This document shows positions 33,992 through 44,251 of a DNA stretch of 64,000 bases, piece by piece (within the stretch, counting starts at the first letter, position 1; every line of letters begins with the position of its first letter). Location of the stretch: assembly GCA_012845835.1 (NCBI GenBank), contig JABAKD010000002.1:3860001-3924000 (forward strand). Direction: 5' to 3'. The notes below the pieces were generated by a model. It was not told the origin of the DNA. It was given only the letters and a program-made list of their open reading frames with translations, and did not search any database. This stretch comes from Undaria pinnatifida. Its lineage: Eukaryota; Sar; Phaeophyceae; Laminariales; Alariaceae. The position numbers and the translations under genes are program-made.

Positions 33992-34085
33992 GACGCGTGC
34001 TACGATAGATGTGCATCGCTTTTTTTCTGAGGCGTTCCTCAATAAGCTACTTAGTCTTGCATTAAGGATTTTAAATCGTACAAGA
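33992..34085 (+). mobile_element. M1 MITE 5' fragment
   Basis: GACGCGTGCTACGATAGATG to CTTGCATTAAGGATTTTAAA, then unrelated sequence. The last 25 bp recur inverted at 53774-53798, next to another M1 fragment. Confidence 0.6.
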
Positions 34086-34104
34086 GCTCCGCACGGGTGC
34101 CGGC

Positions 34105-34375
34105 ATTCGCCGGCGCCCATTCTTCGGGTAGGGCAGGGCAGCACTTGGACGAGAGGGAAAACGAAAAAATTGTAGCTGCTCGATTCGACATTATTGAAGT
34201 TTAAAGTAATGCCGAGAGTTTAATAGAAATATGAGGATCTAAAGATCATAATTTGACATCCCATGGCGCCCATTCTTTGGGTAAGGAAGGGTACCACTCG
34301 ACGAAATAAGTTGTAGTTATAAAAAAGTTGAAGCTTAAAGCAATGCCAAGAGCTTAGTACGAACATGAGGTTTTG
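34105..34375 (+). repeat. Two-copy 140-bp repeat
   Basis: GGCGCCCATTCTTCGGGTAG (34110) and GGCGCCCATTCTTTGGGTAA (34265) start two diverged copies, each reaching an AATGCC(A/G)AGAG..TTTA/GTA segment. Confidence 0.75.
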
Positions 34376-34639
34376 AAGGATTTCTTTGGTGGAAGGAAAA
34401 CATATAAAAAAAGGAAGCAAGCATAGGCGAAAAACACTGTTATTAAAACCGCCATCATATAAAAGTTGACCAGAAATGCCGAAAGGAGAATGGTGAACCT
34501 GCTTTGCTTCGAGGCTTCGAGGCGAAAGGAAAGAGGACATGGCATCAATAAAAAAGTATCGAACGGAATGGTAGAAAATGTTTAATGTACGGAAGGGAAA
34601 AAGGAAGGCGCCTTTTATTGTGCCTTGGAAAACCCCTCG

Positions 34640-35160
34640 GCGTTTTCTCCCACAGTGGACCAACAACTTAACTATAATAGGTCCTCCATGTTTGTTTCCA
34701 AAATATACGAAGAACTCACTCACAGAGAAGAACTGAAGACGACACTGCATGCCCTCAATTCAATTAGCTACTTTAATGTAGTACGCGGCACTGGTGAATA
34801 TATATATACAAAAATGAAAAACGAATTATGCATAGTCTTCAGACATAACTCAAGGCAAACGAAAGAATCCGTATGACAGATCAGTATTTGATCGTACCAT
34901 AGTCTCAAAACAGCTCTCCGACTCGGCGTGAGATACACGATGGGTCCGCCGGGCTTACTTGCACAATGTACGAAGAACTCAATCAGAGTGGAGCCCTAGA
35001 GGGGATGATATAGAATGCTCTCGATCCAATTGGTACTTCCAACGTAGATAACTTGCACCACCAGAGAAAAGGCCCGCTAAACGGGAAAAGAGGGATAATC
35101 GAGCCTGACACAAGGCAAACTAAATAATCCTAGATGGGTATGAAATCATACCATTAAATA
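34640..35160 (+). pseudogene. Duplicated unknown coding relic
   Basis: Two copies about 270 bp apart share KIYEELTHREELK / TMYEELNQSGALE and ALNSISYFNV / ALDPIGTSNV, plus CAAGGCAAACGAAAGAATCC / CAAGGCAAACTAAATAATCC. The first copy is open for 83 codons (34625-34876); the second has stops. Similarity at protein level suggests a former exon or element ORF. Not recognised. Confidence 0.45.
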
Positions 35161-35412
35161 TATATATAATATCACGATTCAGCTAATGGCTCCCACATCT
35201 TGATTAATGAATGCATCCGGTTCATGCGAGGTTAAAAAAAAACATTTTTTGATATTTTTGTTGGCCTCTCTCGCCCAATAGTCCATTTCACGACTTGAAA
35301 CCACGCAAGTGCATTCATCACGTGCACTTTATGGCACCTACGAATGCAATGACGCGTTGCTCGTTATATGCCACCGACATGAACACCTTCAAATGAGTAG
35401 ACCTCAGCCGCT

Positions 35413-36121
35413 GTGGTGCTGCCCAACATCCTCGGCACCACTCTGTATCTCTGTACTCGTTGTGCATGCTTCGACGCGCATGGACGTGACATTACACAAC
35501 ACAAACACCGCCACCCTATTTATGCATTCATCAAACGTCGTCACAACATGTCAAGTAGTTACGATTGGCCATGCCCACTGCAGATTACAGCATTGAGATG
35601 CCCCATGCCCGCTGCCGCATACGAGCAAATATGCGGATTTTCTGCAGACAACCTCGCCAATCAAAATTCCGCCGCATATTATGTTTACCCGCATCTACAC
35701 TACGCATCTACGCATCTACATTTCCGCCGCAATCATACGCGGCACCCCGCCAAACCTCTACTGCCCATTCCGATGCCGTCAACACGACAATACTCGAAAG
35801 CTCAACAGAACCGACGCAACGAACAAAGGCGACTTCGACGCGCGAGGAGGAACGAAACACTCAATTGTCGCAGAAATTCACGTGATGGAAGGAGCGGCGT
35901 GGGCGCCCGTCCAACATCAACATACGTGCGTAGTCCTAACGTGTCCACCTCCATATCTCAGTTCTGGGAATTACCCCCGCTTCGTCCAGAAGACAACGAA
36001 GGACAAAGAGCATTTACGCTGGATGCGCGGAACGAAATCATCAACACCGCACAACGGGCTGCCAACATCATCGTTGATATTGCTTCACCATGCGAACACT
36101 GCGGTGCTCAGTTGTTCAAAG
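35413..36121 (+). pseudogene. Helitron-like protein N-terminal region, exon 1
   Basis: The frame contains a basic RRNEQRRLRRARRNE region and ends with ITSP-like sequence then PCEHCGAQLFK. C-x2-C-G-A-x-x-F-x-G-E followed by CC-S-N is the zinc-finger-like motif at the start of Helitron Rep-helicase proteins. The exon ends AAAG|GTGAGT. Translation resumes at 36297 with GESRGICCSNPS, which completes the motif. Only about 300 residues remain, against more than 1,000 in full proteins. Confidence 0.6.
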
Positions 36122-36296
36122 GTGAGTTTTTCAACATTTCATTTCGGGTCTTTCTTCCATTGCTACTTCCTGGCATATATCCATGAAACTGTCAAATTCA
36201 ATCTCTCCTCACGCCGATAATTTATTGTCGTCTGTTCCTATAAGACATAGACAACAACTATAGTAGATGACATGCCAACCACCTGTGCTTCTACAG

Positions 36297-36469
36297 GTGA
36301 ATCTCGTGGCATTTGCTGCAGTAACCCATCCTGCGTACTTTCCATTGATATTTCATCTAAAATTATACTGATTACACATTCATCGCCCCTGATACGGCCA
36401 CCGCGTTTCAATTCAGTCATGCCCAAAGTCGCGGGGATGTATCATCGATGCCACTTCCTCCTCTAATAG
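36297..36469 (+). pseudogene. Helitron-like protein, exon 2 relic
   Basis: It starts after an acceptor TTCTACAG (intron 36122-36296, 175 bp) and reads G-ESRGICCSNPSCVLSIDI to a stop at about 36467. The CC pair completes the C-C...C-C zinc-finger-like motif of exon 1. The protein then diverges, and the helicase is absent. Confidence 0.55.
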
Positions 36470-36549
36470 AAATAACCTGCATCCTCCTCTCTATTTCCCG
36501 CACTTCTCATCCTCAATTCATTGATTGACCTTCTTCGGGCGTATCTCCG

Positions 36550-36584
36550 GGTGGCCGCCCCGCCGCCTACGGCGGGCGGCCACC
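36550..36584 (+). other. Helitron-type terminal hairpin
   Basis: GGTGGCCGCC and CCGCCG pair with CGGCGG and GCGGCCACC around a CCTA loop, about 15 bp with one bulge, five bases before CTAG. Alternatively it is a simple GC-rich inverted repeat. Confidence 0.6.
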
Positions 36585-36671
36585 TTACCCTAGTTATCAC
36601 TAACAGCCCCCGACTCTGTGGAAGGTAGGCCCCAAAATCAATATGTTAATAAACAGCACATCTTCATACGG

Positions 36672-37118
36672 GCGAATGCATGCCACACACTGGATTCTTC
36701 CGTGGATACTGTCGACTTTTACTACGACCTTTGCGTGGCGCAACTCCGAAATATCGCGATATTGGTCGTTTAGAGAGCCGAACTATGTGCGTCTGGAGTT
36801 TTAGACGACCCGGGCTGTCGGGATATTTTCGCCATAAATACGTAGTCTGCACATACCAAAATATCGCGTAGGTGGGAATTCCCACCTTCGCGATTTTTTG
36901 TGATTAGTTTTGGAGGAAAGATGCGGTTTACTTGTTGTTCGTGCCTGGGAGAGACCCACCTGCAGCCACATGGCCAGCACGCACACAGCACATGACTGCC
37001 CAACAGCACACACACAACTAACCGCTGCACGTGTATGAAGCCTCCAGCGCGGCACCATGAATAACGAACGACCGCGACAGCTGGATTAGCCCTTTGACAC
37101 ACCGGCGTCCCTGCTCTC
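36672..37118. repeat. Host repeat: uninterrupted paralogue of the Ngaro-like insertion site
   Basis: This segment matches the left flank 38262-38505 and the right flank 46589-46798 of the element as one continuous sequence. At the junction it reads TTCGCGATTTTTTGTGATTAG then TTTTGGAGGAAAG. It contains a near-perfect 32-bp palindrome centred on GGTGGGAATTCCCACC (36850-36895). Confidence 0.8.
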
Positions 37119-37702
37119 GACCGACTCGGCCGGGGTTCGTGGATAGAGGAAACCACCACTCACTCACTAAAACGTTCAGCAAGTTCAATGAAGTCACTAT
37201 CATCTCATACTAGCCTGTGATCAGAGAAGTTGTACATGGACCAATTGCATAATATACAGCAGTCGGTCCAGATCGAGTCGATCGGTGCAACAGTTAAACT
37301 TGCTTGGGTATCGTATTATTCCAGCAGCAGTAATACACTTCACTTCTTTTCTTCGTCCCATCCCTTTATTGTGATGCTCGCACTACTCTCGACCTCCCAG
37401 TAGTACAACTCAGATCCGGGGCCATAAAGCGGACTCCCCTCCCCCATCCCCATTACGGTACATGCCATATATTTTATCGCGAGAATAATTCAGCATATGT
37501 TCTGGTCGAATTGTACCTACCCACGCTGCTTGGCGATTTCAGCAGTTAGTTGATCCTTTTCTTCTCGTTTATTTCTGCGAATGAATAAAGTCAACAAAGC
37601 TCACAACGCGGTGGTTATTTAACTCAAGGACCAACGCGATTCATAGTTTTAATGATGTAACCCCACTAGACCACCGGGGCGATCGACCATACATCTTTCA
37701 CT
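37119..37702. other. Intergenic stretch, nothing recognised
   Basis: Between the host repeat and SINE copy 2. No coding sequence recognised. Confidence 0.4.
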
Positions 37703-38015
37703 GCCCCGGTGGCGTATCAGGTTATTATCCTCGAGCCTGGTATTATACGTCAGTTTCGTCAGTTCGAATCCCCCCGAGTTAGTAGTACTCGACGTATAAT
37801 TTTTCGGGGCTTTTTTTTGTGCACTAAGTGACTTGCGGAAAGCGCGAGAGCGTGAGTTAACAGCACTCAATGAAAAATCGACGATCAGCGGGTGCTGAGC
37901 CACATATGCGCTAAAAAGAAATGAAGACAATAACCGAGGGGGGGGGGAAAGGACGACACCCGTGATCACGGCTTGTATGTATGTCCAGAAGAAGCTGGAA
38001 AGTGGAAGTGTGCCA
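37703..38015 (+). mobile_element. tRNA-derived SINE, copy 2
   Basis: Head GCCCCGGTGGCGTATCAGG (box A) and CAGTTCGAATCCC (box B), then body CGGAAAGCGCGAGAGCGTGAG, a G-run, GACGACACCCGTGATCACGG and tail AAGCTGGAAAGTGGAAGTGTG. A second, inverted GCCCCGG-like flank lies at 37675-37690. Confidence 0.7.
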
Positions 38016-38261
38016 AAAAAAATAAACTCTACTGGTGTGGTACAGAAGATATGATCAGTCAGCAATAAGCAGCAAGGAGCACGCGTCAAGTACGAAGCAA
38101 CACAAACAAACATATTTTTCTCAGCTAGTTGCGTACTAACACGATCGCTTTCATGTGGCCGGCAAAATATTACAGCAACGGAGTCAGGGACCACAGCAGC
38201 AACAAAGCACGCCATCCTCCAAAGAGTCTTCTCGGGGAAGGAAAACACGATGCGAAACGGG

Positions 38262-38505
38262 ACGAATGCATGCCACCCACTGGACCATGGTTTCTTCCGT
38301 GGATACTGCTGTTGTCGATTTTTACTACGACCTTTGCGTGGCGCAACTCCGAAATATCGCGATATTGGTCGTTTAGAAGAGCTGAATCATGTGCGTCTGG
38401 AGTTTTAGACGACCCCGGGCTGTTGGGATATTTTCGTCATATGTGGTCCGCTCATATACCAAAGTATCGCGTAGGTGGGAATTCCTACCTTCGCGATATT
38501 TTGTG
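38262..38505. repeat. Left half of the interrupted host repeat
   Basis: Matches 36672-36900, including the palindrome around GGTGGGAATTCCTACC. The remainder lies at 46589-46798 beyond the inserted element. Confidence 0.8.
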
Positions 38506-38725
38506 TTTGGTCTCCTCTTCACGAAAATATGCGTGTTCATTAATATCATGGCGTTCTCCCCCCCGCCCGCGGGGGAGGGTGGGGGGGTGGAAACTGACGG
38601 CTCACCCTCGTCCGGTTTTCCTTGCCCCCCCTCTCCCTCCCCCGCTCCCTCTCCCAGCTATTGTACGCGGCTGACCTGCCCCCCTACCCGACAGATCACC
38701 TCAACAACCAGAAGCCCCCCTCCCC
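38506..38725 (-). repeat. Split direct repeat B2 (3' end of the element)
   Basis: From TTTGGTCTCCTCTTCACG to ACCAGAAGCCC it is identical or nearly so to 39082-39293. It forms the outer 3' end of the element. Confidence 0.85.
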
Positions 38726-38774
38726 CCCCCCTCCCCTTTAGCCCTCCTGCTCGTGAAGCAATCGGGTGGGAGGG

Positions 38775-39085
38775 TGGGAGATTGCGATTGGTGTCTCCCC
38801 GTGCCACCTCTCTCCCCTTTACCCCTGCTGACGTCTTCTCCCTACTGCTACTGCTGCTGCTGTCGCTGCCGCGTGGGCGCTACTCCCTTCTTCCTCTACC
38901 GTGCGTTGTGTCAGCTACTCGCTGCTGGTGTGCTGCTGCTGTGCTACGTTGTTGCTGCTGAAGTCCTCCTATTTTTGCTATCCCTCCCCCTGGAACCACC
39001 CCCCCCCTCCTATGCTACCCGGATCTCCGATATTTCCTCTTCGTTCCGCCAAACTCCAGACTGTTCCGACATTCTTACATTTTGG
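38775..39085 (-). repeat. Split direct repeat A2
   Basis: This segment (plus strand from GGAGATTGCGATTGGTGTCT to GACATTCTTACAT) recurs almost without change at 46284-46582. It lies between the B1 and B2 copies, as in PAT/Ngaro termini. Confidence 0.85.
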
Positions 39086-39293
39086 TCTCCTCTTCACGAA
39101 AATATGCGTGTTCATTAATATCATGGCGTTCTCCCCCCCGCCCGCGGGGGAGGGTGGGGGGGTGGAAACTGACGGCTCACCCTCGTCCGGTTTTCCTTGC
39201 CCCCCCTCTCCCTCCCCCGCTCCCTCTCCCAGCTATTGTACGCGGCTGACCTGCCCCCCTACCCGACAGATCACCTCAACAACCAGAAGCCCA
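39085..39293 (-). repeat. Split direct repeat B1
   Basis: Inner copy of 38506-38725, abutting A2 at ...TTCTTACAT|TTTGGTCTCC. It lies just downstream of the recombinase ORF. Confidence 0.85.
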
Positions 39294-39325
39294 TTCGGAA
39301 GCCGCGTTCTACGCTCGCGCCTACC

Positions 39326-40754
39326 CTACCCTACCCTCGCCCCCTTCCCCCCCCCTTCCCCCCCCCCCCCCCCCCCCCCCCCCCATCTCGTCCCTTGCCC
39401 CGGCTGTCTGCCCGGCGCTCCTGACCTCCCTACCAAAATTCTTGACACCCAAAGGGGGTCTTCCATATTCGATCTCACGTACCCCATGAATGCCTGCGAC
39501 GCCCACCTTCCTTCTCTCTGGATCACCCACGGCTGTGCTCCCATCTCCGCCAGCCTTGTCGCTCCCCCTATTCTTCCGGAATGCAGCGCGAATTCCTCTG
39601 GAACCAGCTCTCCCACTGCCCCCTTCCCTTGCTTCTTCCATTTCCTCGCCACTCTCTCCAGCCCGTTCCTTAAGCAAAACGTCGCTTGCCCTTTCGTCCA
39701 TACCTTCCATCTTCCCCCGCTCCTGTAGGTCATCAGCGGGGCGTTTTCCCCCCCCCGGAACCGTCTCCCCGTAGTAGCCTACTAGCTCCGCCATCAGGTC
39801 CACTACGTTCCCTTCCATCCTCCCCCCGACCCCCCCCGAACCTTTTGTTCTCACGGCTACCGCGCCTTTTCTCCCCTGGTCTCCTTTCCCCCCCTTGAAA
39901 CGGATCTCCACCATATCCGCGGCTTCCTTCCCTCCCGGTCCCAGCTGCACCCCGTTCTCGAAGAAAGCCACGTCCCCCCTCCTCAAGCAGTAAACCTCAT
40001 GCACCTTTCCTCCTTCCTCCGCGAATAGTTCCGAAGCCCTCAGCAGCAGCTGATACGTCAGTGCCAGCCCGATCCACACGATCCTTCCCCCTACCCCCCA
40101 CGCGCCGATACTCTCCTCCATCACTCTGATCATCTCCCACGTCAGCGGCCTCCTTACCCGTGCCTGGTTCCCCGCCTCCGCATGCGCCCTCCTGATTCCC
40201 TTCTTCACTGCCTGAATCCTGAAGTGCTGCAGCGGCAGCGACAGCCCCCCCCACTGCTCGTGATAAAAGTTAACCGCCATCAGCTTCCCTGCCACTGTCG
40301 CCTCCTTATTCTTCCTTTCCGCGCAGCAGTAGGCCATGAACTCTGTCAGCTCCTCCACCAGCTCCCACTCGTCCAGTTCCTTCCCTAACCAGTTCCCTTT
40401 TCCCCTCATCGTCCTCCAACTCACCCACACTCTCCAACCTTGCGCATAAGTCTTTCTAGTCGACTTCGCAACCCGCCCAAGTCCGTAGCCGCGTGCAAAA
40501 TCTCCGAACACATCCCCTCTCCTTCCGGTCCAAGCTCCTGGACCTGCCACGGGACGGCAGGGCATTCTTTGGTCAGCCTCGATTGGATTTCGTCTTCCTT
40601 CCACCTTGTTATCCCGTCTGCTAACCCGTTCTCCACCCCCCGCACGTGCTTCGCCTGGAAGCACCACCCCCCAATCTGCTCCAACACCCCCAAAATTCTC
40701 ATCATCCCTCCCGATCTCACTTCCCCGTTTCCCCCCTTGCAATTCTTCACCCAC
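39326..40754 (-). CDS. Tyrosine recombinase of the Ngaro-like element
   Basis: This ORF replaces the DDE integrase used by LTR retrotransposons. The N-terminal SAM-like arm is visible (RVAKSTRKTYAQGWRVWVSW ... LTEFMAYC). The catalytic domain follows with LLLRASELF (first Arg), HSGRIGGATRLAEMG (His-x-x-Arg), REGRWAS (Trp or His position) and FMGYVR (nucleophile Tyr), giving an R-H-R-W-Y set typical of DIRS-order enzymes. The first 1 kb is in the frame of 40754-39321 and the His-Arg-Tyr part in the frame of 39733-39326; a run of ten G near 39750 separates them. The start is uncertain because the first 110 codons overlap the RNase H end of ORF2 in another frame. All catalytic residues are present. 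Confidence 0.85.
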
Positions 40755-43748
40755 TGAACCGCCGACGAGCTATCCCCCCTCATCAGTACTGGCTCTCCCA
40801 CCCTCCCCGGCCTATCCTTCCTGATCACAATCATCACGAAGGCCGTCATCACCATCCCGAGCAGCTCCAGAACATTGATGGACAGCCTGTTCACGTGCTC
40901 CCTTCTCCTGCTCCTGACCGTCCTCGCTCTCTCTTCCCCGGTCAGGTTGTACCTCCAGTACACCCCCGTTTCCAAACATAGCCCCCCTACTGCCTCGAAT
41001 GATGCGTCGGAAAACCAGGTCCTTTTATGAGGCTGTTTCACGAACCGGAAGAACGGTGCCGCCAACTCTTCCCCCCGCCCGGCCAAGCCCTCCGTCAGGC
41101 ACCATCTCCACCATTTCACGTCCGCCATGAACTCTTCCGTCAGATATACCACCCTCCTTGCCTCTGCCTTCTTCCTGTCCTTTCCCCATGCCCCCCCCCC
41201 CCCCCTTTTCTCCTGCCCATTCAGATGCAGCTTGCTCAGCTGCAGAAGCCGCCGCACGAAATACCGCCCTGGTCTAATCACGTACGCCACGTGGTGCAGT
41301 TTGCCTGCCAGCACGAGGACCTCCCGTACCGTCGCCTTGCTCCTCTCCTCGGGCCACTCCTGGAGCATCTCCCGTAGCTCCGTGATCTTCCTTCCCGGCA
41401 AGGATATCGTCATTCTCTCCGTGTCTAAGTCAAAACCCAGTACCTCCTGCCGGGGGGCCCAATCCGTCACCTTTTTATGTGACAGCAGAGGCTCCTCTCC
41501 CACTGCCCTCTCCCCCATCGCTTGGTGGTGATTCGACGCCAGTGCCTGCGACAGCACTAAACACCTTCCCCCGCCTGCTTCCCACTGCACCTCCACCGAA
41601 ACCGCATCATCCATGAAAAAAACCACCCACGCTGGGTCCTCCTCCCCTCCCCCTTCCGCCTCCGTGACTATGCAGCCCCGCGGCAGCGGCTCCACCGCTA
41701 CTCCCGTATGCCCCGCGACTTGGACATGCGCTGTGGCCTCCTTGCCAGCAGCTAGGATCGTCGCCGATGCTCTTGTCGTCTGCCTCTGTGCCTGCTGGAT
41801 CGCGCTGGCGATCACACCCCACCACCCTGGGCTCCCCCTCCATCCGAACTGCAACCGCAGGTCGATAAACAAATACCCTCCCAGCACGTACCCGAAGTTT
41901 GCTGCCCCTGCTGGATCCACTCCCACCTGTCGAAAGGCACTCTTCACGTCCATTTTTTGTATCAGGATCCTTTTACCTGTCCCGAATTTGTTCCGCAGCC
42001 CCAGCACCCTCTTGATAATTTGGCCCATCACGCCCGCCAGGTGGCATTCTGGAATCTGGTCCCAGTCCGTCGTCTCATTAACCGGCCGCCCCCCCCCCCC
42101 GGGTTGCTCCGGTTCGCTGCTGAACGTCGAATCATGGACTATCCTCCTCTTACCTTTTTCTTCCACTATCCCCACGGGATTGATCCGCAAACCTCGCACG
42201 CTCCGCGCTACTCTCACCGGCATCACGATCGCTCTCCCTTTCTTGACGTCTTCCACTGCATTCTCCCACACGTCGGCCATATATTTTTTGGCGCTGCTAT
42301 GATTCCCGTATGCCAGTTCCCGCTCGAGATTACCTCCGGGTCCCACGCCCACCGGCACGCCTACCCTCGCTATCTGTTCCAGCAGTGCAAACTGGTCGAC
42401 CTTGTGTCGTTCCCCGAAGAATTTCTTCACGCGCTCTACGTCAATACGTGGCGCGAGCAGCTCCCCACCTAACGCCCACACCACCTTCCCTACGTCCCCT
42501 CCTTTCCTTAGTAGCATCTCCTCTCCCAACCTAGCCACGACCTCCAGCAGGCGATCTCTTTCGACTGCGTCTTCCCCTGTCTTCCCCAGGCGCCCCATCG
42601 CGCTCCTCCACCTTAGGACCGTCTCCCGTTCCTCGCCCTTGTACTCGTGCGCCGCCCCGTGGCTACGCTCTGTCCCTCCCTTCCGGTGGGTAAATCCTTC
42701 TCTACGCCCCGCTCCTCCGGCCCCGTTGCCGAAGGCCCCCCGTTCCTGGGCGTGCCCGGCCCCCTTGTCGCTCGCTCCCCCCCTTCTCCTTTTCGCAGCC
42801 CCGTCGCCGCGCTCCCCTCCCACCTGGTTTTGTACGGCCCCGTTGCCGCCCCCCCCCCCCCCCTTTTTCCCGCGCGGCCCCGTTGCCACGTTCCCCCCCC
42901 CCTTGGTCGTGTACGGCCCCATCGCCGCCCACTCCCGCTCCTTTTCTTTTCGCGGCCCCGTTGCCGCGTACCCCCCCGGCCTGGCCGTGTGCAGCCCCGT
43001 TGCTGCACACGCACCCCCCTTTCATTTGCGCGGCCCTGTTGCCGCGCTTCCCCCAGGCCGGGTCGTGTACGGTCCCGTTACCGCACACCCCCACATACAC
43101 CTTTTGCGTGGCCCCTTTGCCTCGCACCCCCCATTTGTTAGAAACCGCGGCCTGGCCGCCGTCGCCCTGGGCGGCCCCGTCGCCACGTTTGTTCCCTACC
43201 AGATTGTGTGCGGCCCCGTTGCCGCCCACAACCTCCCGTTTTCTTTGCGCGGCCCCGTTGCCGTGCTCCCCCCCGGCTGGGTCGTGTACGGCCCCATTGC
43301 CGTACACCCCCCCCCCCTTTTTTTGCGCGGCCCCTTTGCCTCGCACCCCCCGTTTGTGCGAGCCCGCGGCCTCACCGCCGTCGCTCTGCGCGGCCCCGTT
43401 TCCGCGTCCCCCCCCGGCGTGATCGTCGTGTGCAGCCCCGTCGCTGCACACACACGCACCCTTTATTTGCGCGGCCCCGTTGCCGCGCCTCCCCCAGGCC
43501 GGGTCGTGTACGGTCCCCTTACCGCACACCCCCCCAAACGATTTTTGCGTGGCCCCTTTGCCTCGCACCCCCCAATCGTTCGGACCCGCGGCCTGGCCGC
43601 TGTCGCCCTGCGGGGCCCCGCCGCCCCGTTCGTTCCCGACTTGATTGTGTGCGACCCCGTTGCCGCACACACCCCCCTTTTTCCCTTGCTCAGCCCCGTT
43701 GCCGTACTCCCCCCCGGCCGGGTCGTGTATGGTCCCGTTGCCGTACAC
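40421..43748 (-). CDS. Gly-rich repeat region fused to reverse transcriptase and RNase H (Ngaro-like ORF2)
   Basis: The ORF is in two frames meeting at a G run near 42855: 43748-42702 and 42922-40421. The first part is about 25 tandem 12-16-residue repeats around G-N-G-A-A (see separate repeat entry). The second part carries the polymerase. Motif A reads KMDVKSAFRQV, motif B FGWRGSPGWWG, and motif C VFFMDDAVS with both catalytic Asp. Then come LGFDLDT and a thumb with GKLHHVAYVIRPGRYFVRR. RNase H follows (FSDASFEAVGG, an Asn-x-LEL segment, MRGDSSSAVQW and ENGLADGITR). This order and the thumb sequence resemble DIRS/Ngaro polymerases. Apart from the frame change, the enzyme appears intact. The 3' end overlaps the recombinase ORF by about 330 bp. 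Confidence 0.85.
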
Positions 43749-43750
43749 CC
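42700..43750 (-). repeat. Minisatellite coding for GNGAA-type peptide repeats
   Basis: About 1 kb of coding sequence consists of 36-48-nt units such as GGCCCCGTTGCCG (plus strand), with a higher-order period near 390 nt: the block containing GTGGCCCCTTTGCCTCGCA recurs near 43110, 43340 and 43550. In the coding frame the units read G-N-G-A-A-x(2-5)-G-G. The other frames are also open, which produces a long plus-strand proline-rich shadow ORF. Confidence 0.8.
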
Positions 43751-44251
43751 CCCCCCCCCCCCCTTTTCACGGCCCCTTCCCCGCGCACCCCCCGTTTATT
43801 TGAGCTCGCGGTCTGGTCGCCGTCGCTCCCCCCCTTTTCCCAGTTCTGTACTTCTTATTCTCGACGTTCCCGCCCCGATACCACTAGCTTCTCCTTCCTG
43901 TTCCTGTCCGGTTCCTCTCCCGTACCCTCCTTCCCCCTTTCCTCTCACGCACCCTATCCCCCGTGTTCTTTTATCCTCCGCGTCACCTACTGCCTTTCCC
44001 TTTCCATCCCGTATTTTTCCTTTTCCTGTTCCTGTTCCCCTCTGGTTTCCCCCCACTACTTCCTCCCCCCCTTCGAGCCCCTTATTTTTTTCACCTGACT
44101 TGGTTGGTCTGACCGACCCCGGTGTCGGCCCCCCCGCGATGTTAGTCTCCCAGCCTTTCTGGTCCGCCCGGTGGCGCTCTCTGTTCTTGCCTTCGCCCCC
44201 CGGTCCGCGTTCTTCCGTGGCTGGCCCTGCGCTCTGGCAGGGCCCGTACCT

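Larger units (their letters stand above)
35405..36593 (+). mobile_element. Truncated Helitron-like element, 3' end
   Basis: The coding relic (next entries) is followed by a GC-rich hairpin and CTAG at 36590-36593, with T as the next base. A subterminal hairpin a few bases before a CTRR end, inserted 5' of T, is the hallmark 3' terminus of Helitrons. The left boundary is not found; the helicase portion is missing. Confidence 0.55.

Noticed and set aside
38402-39728. Long proline- and leucine-rich plus-strand ORFs
   Set aside because: They run over the split direct repeats of the Ngaro-like element and have no coding signature.
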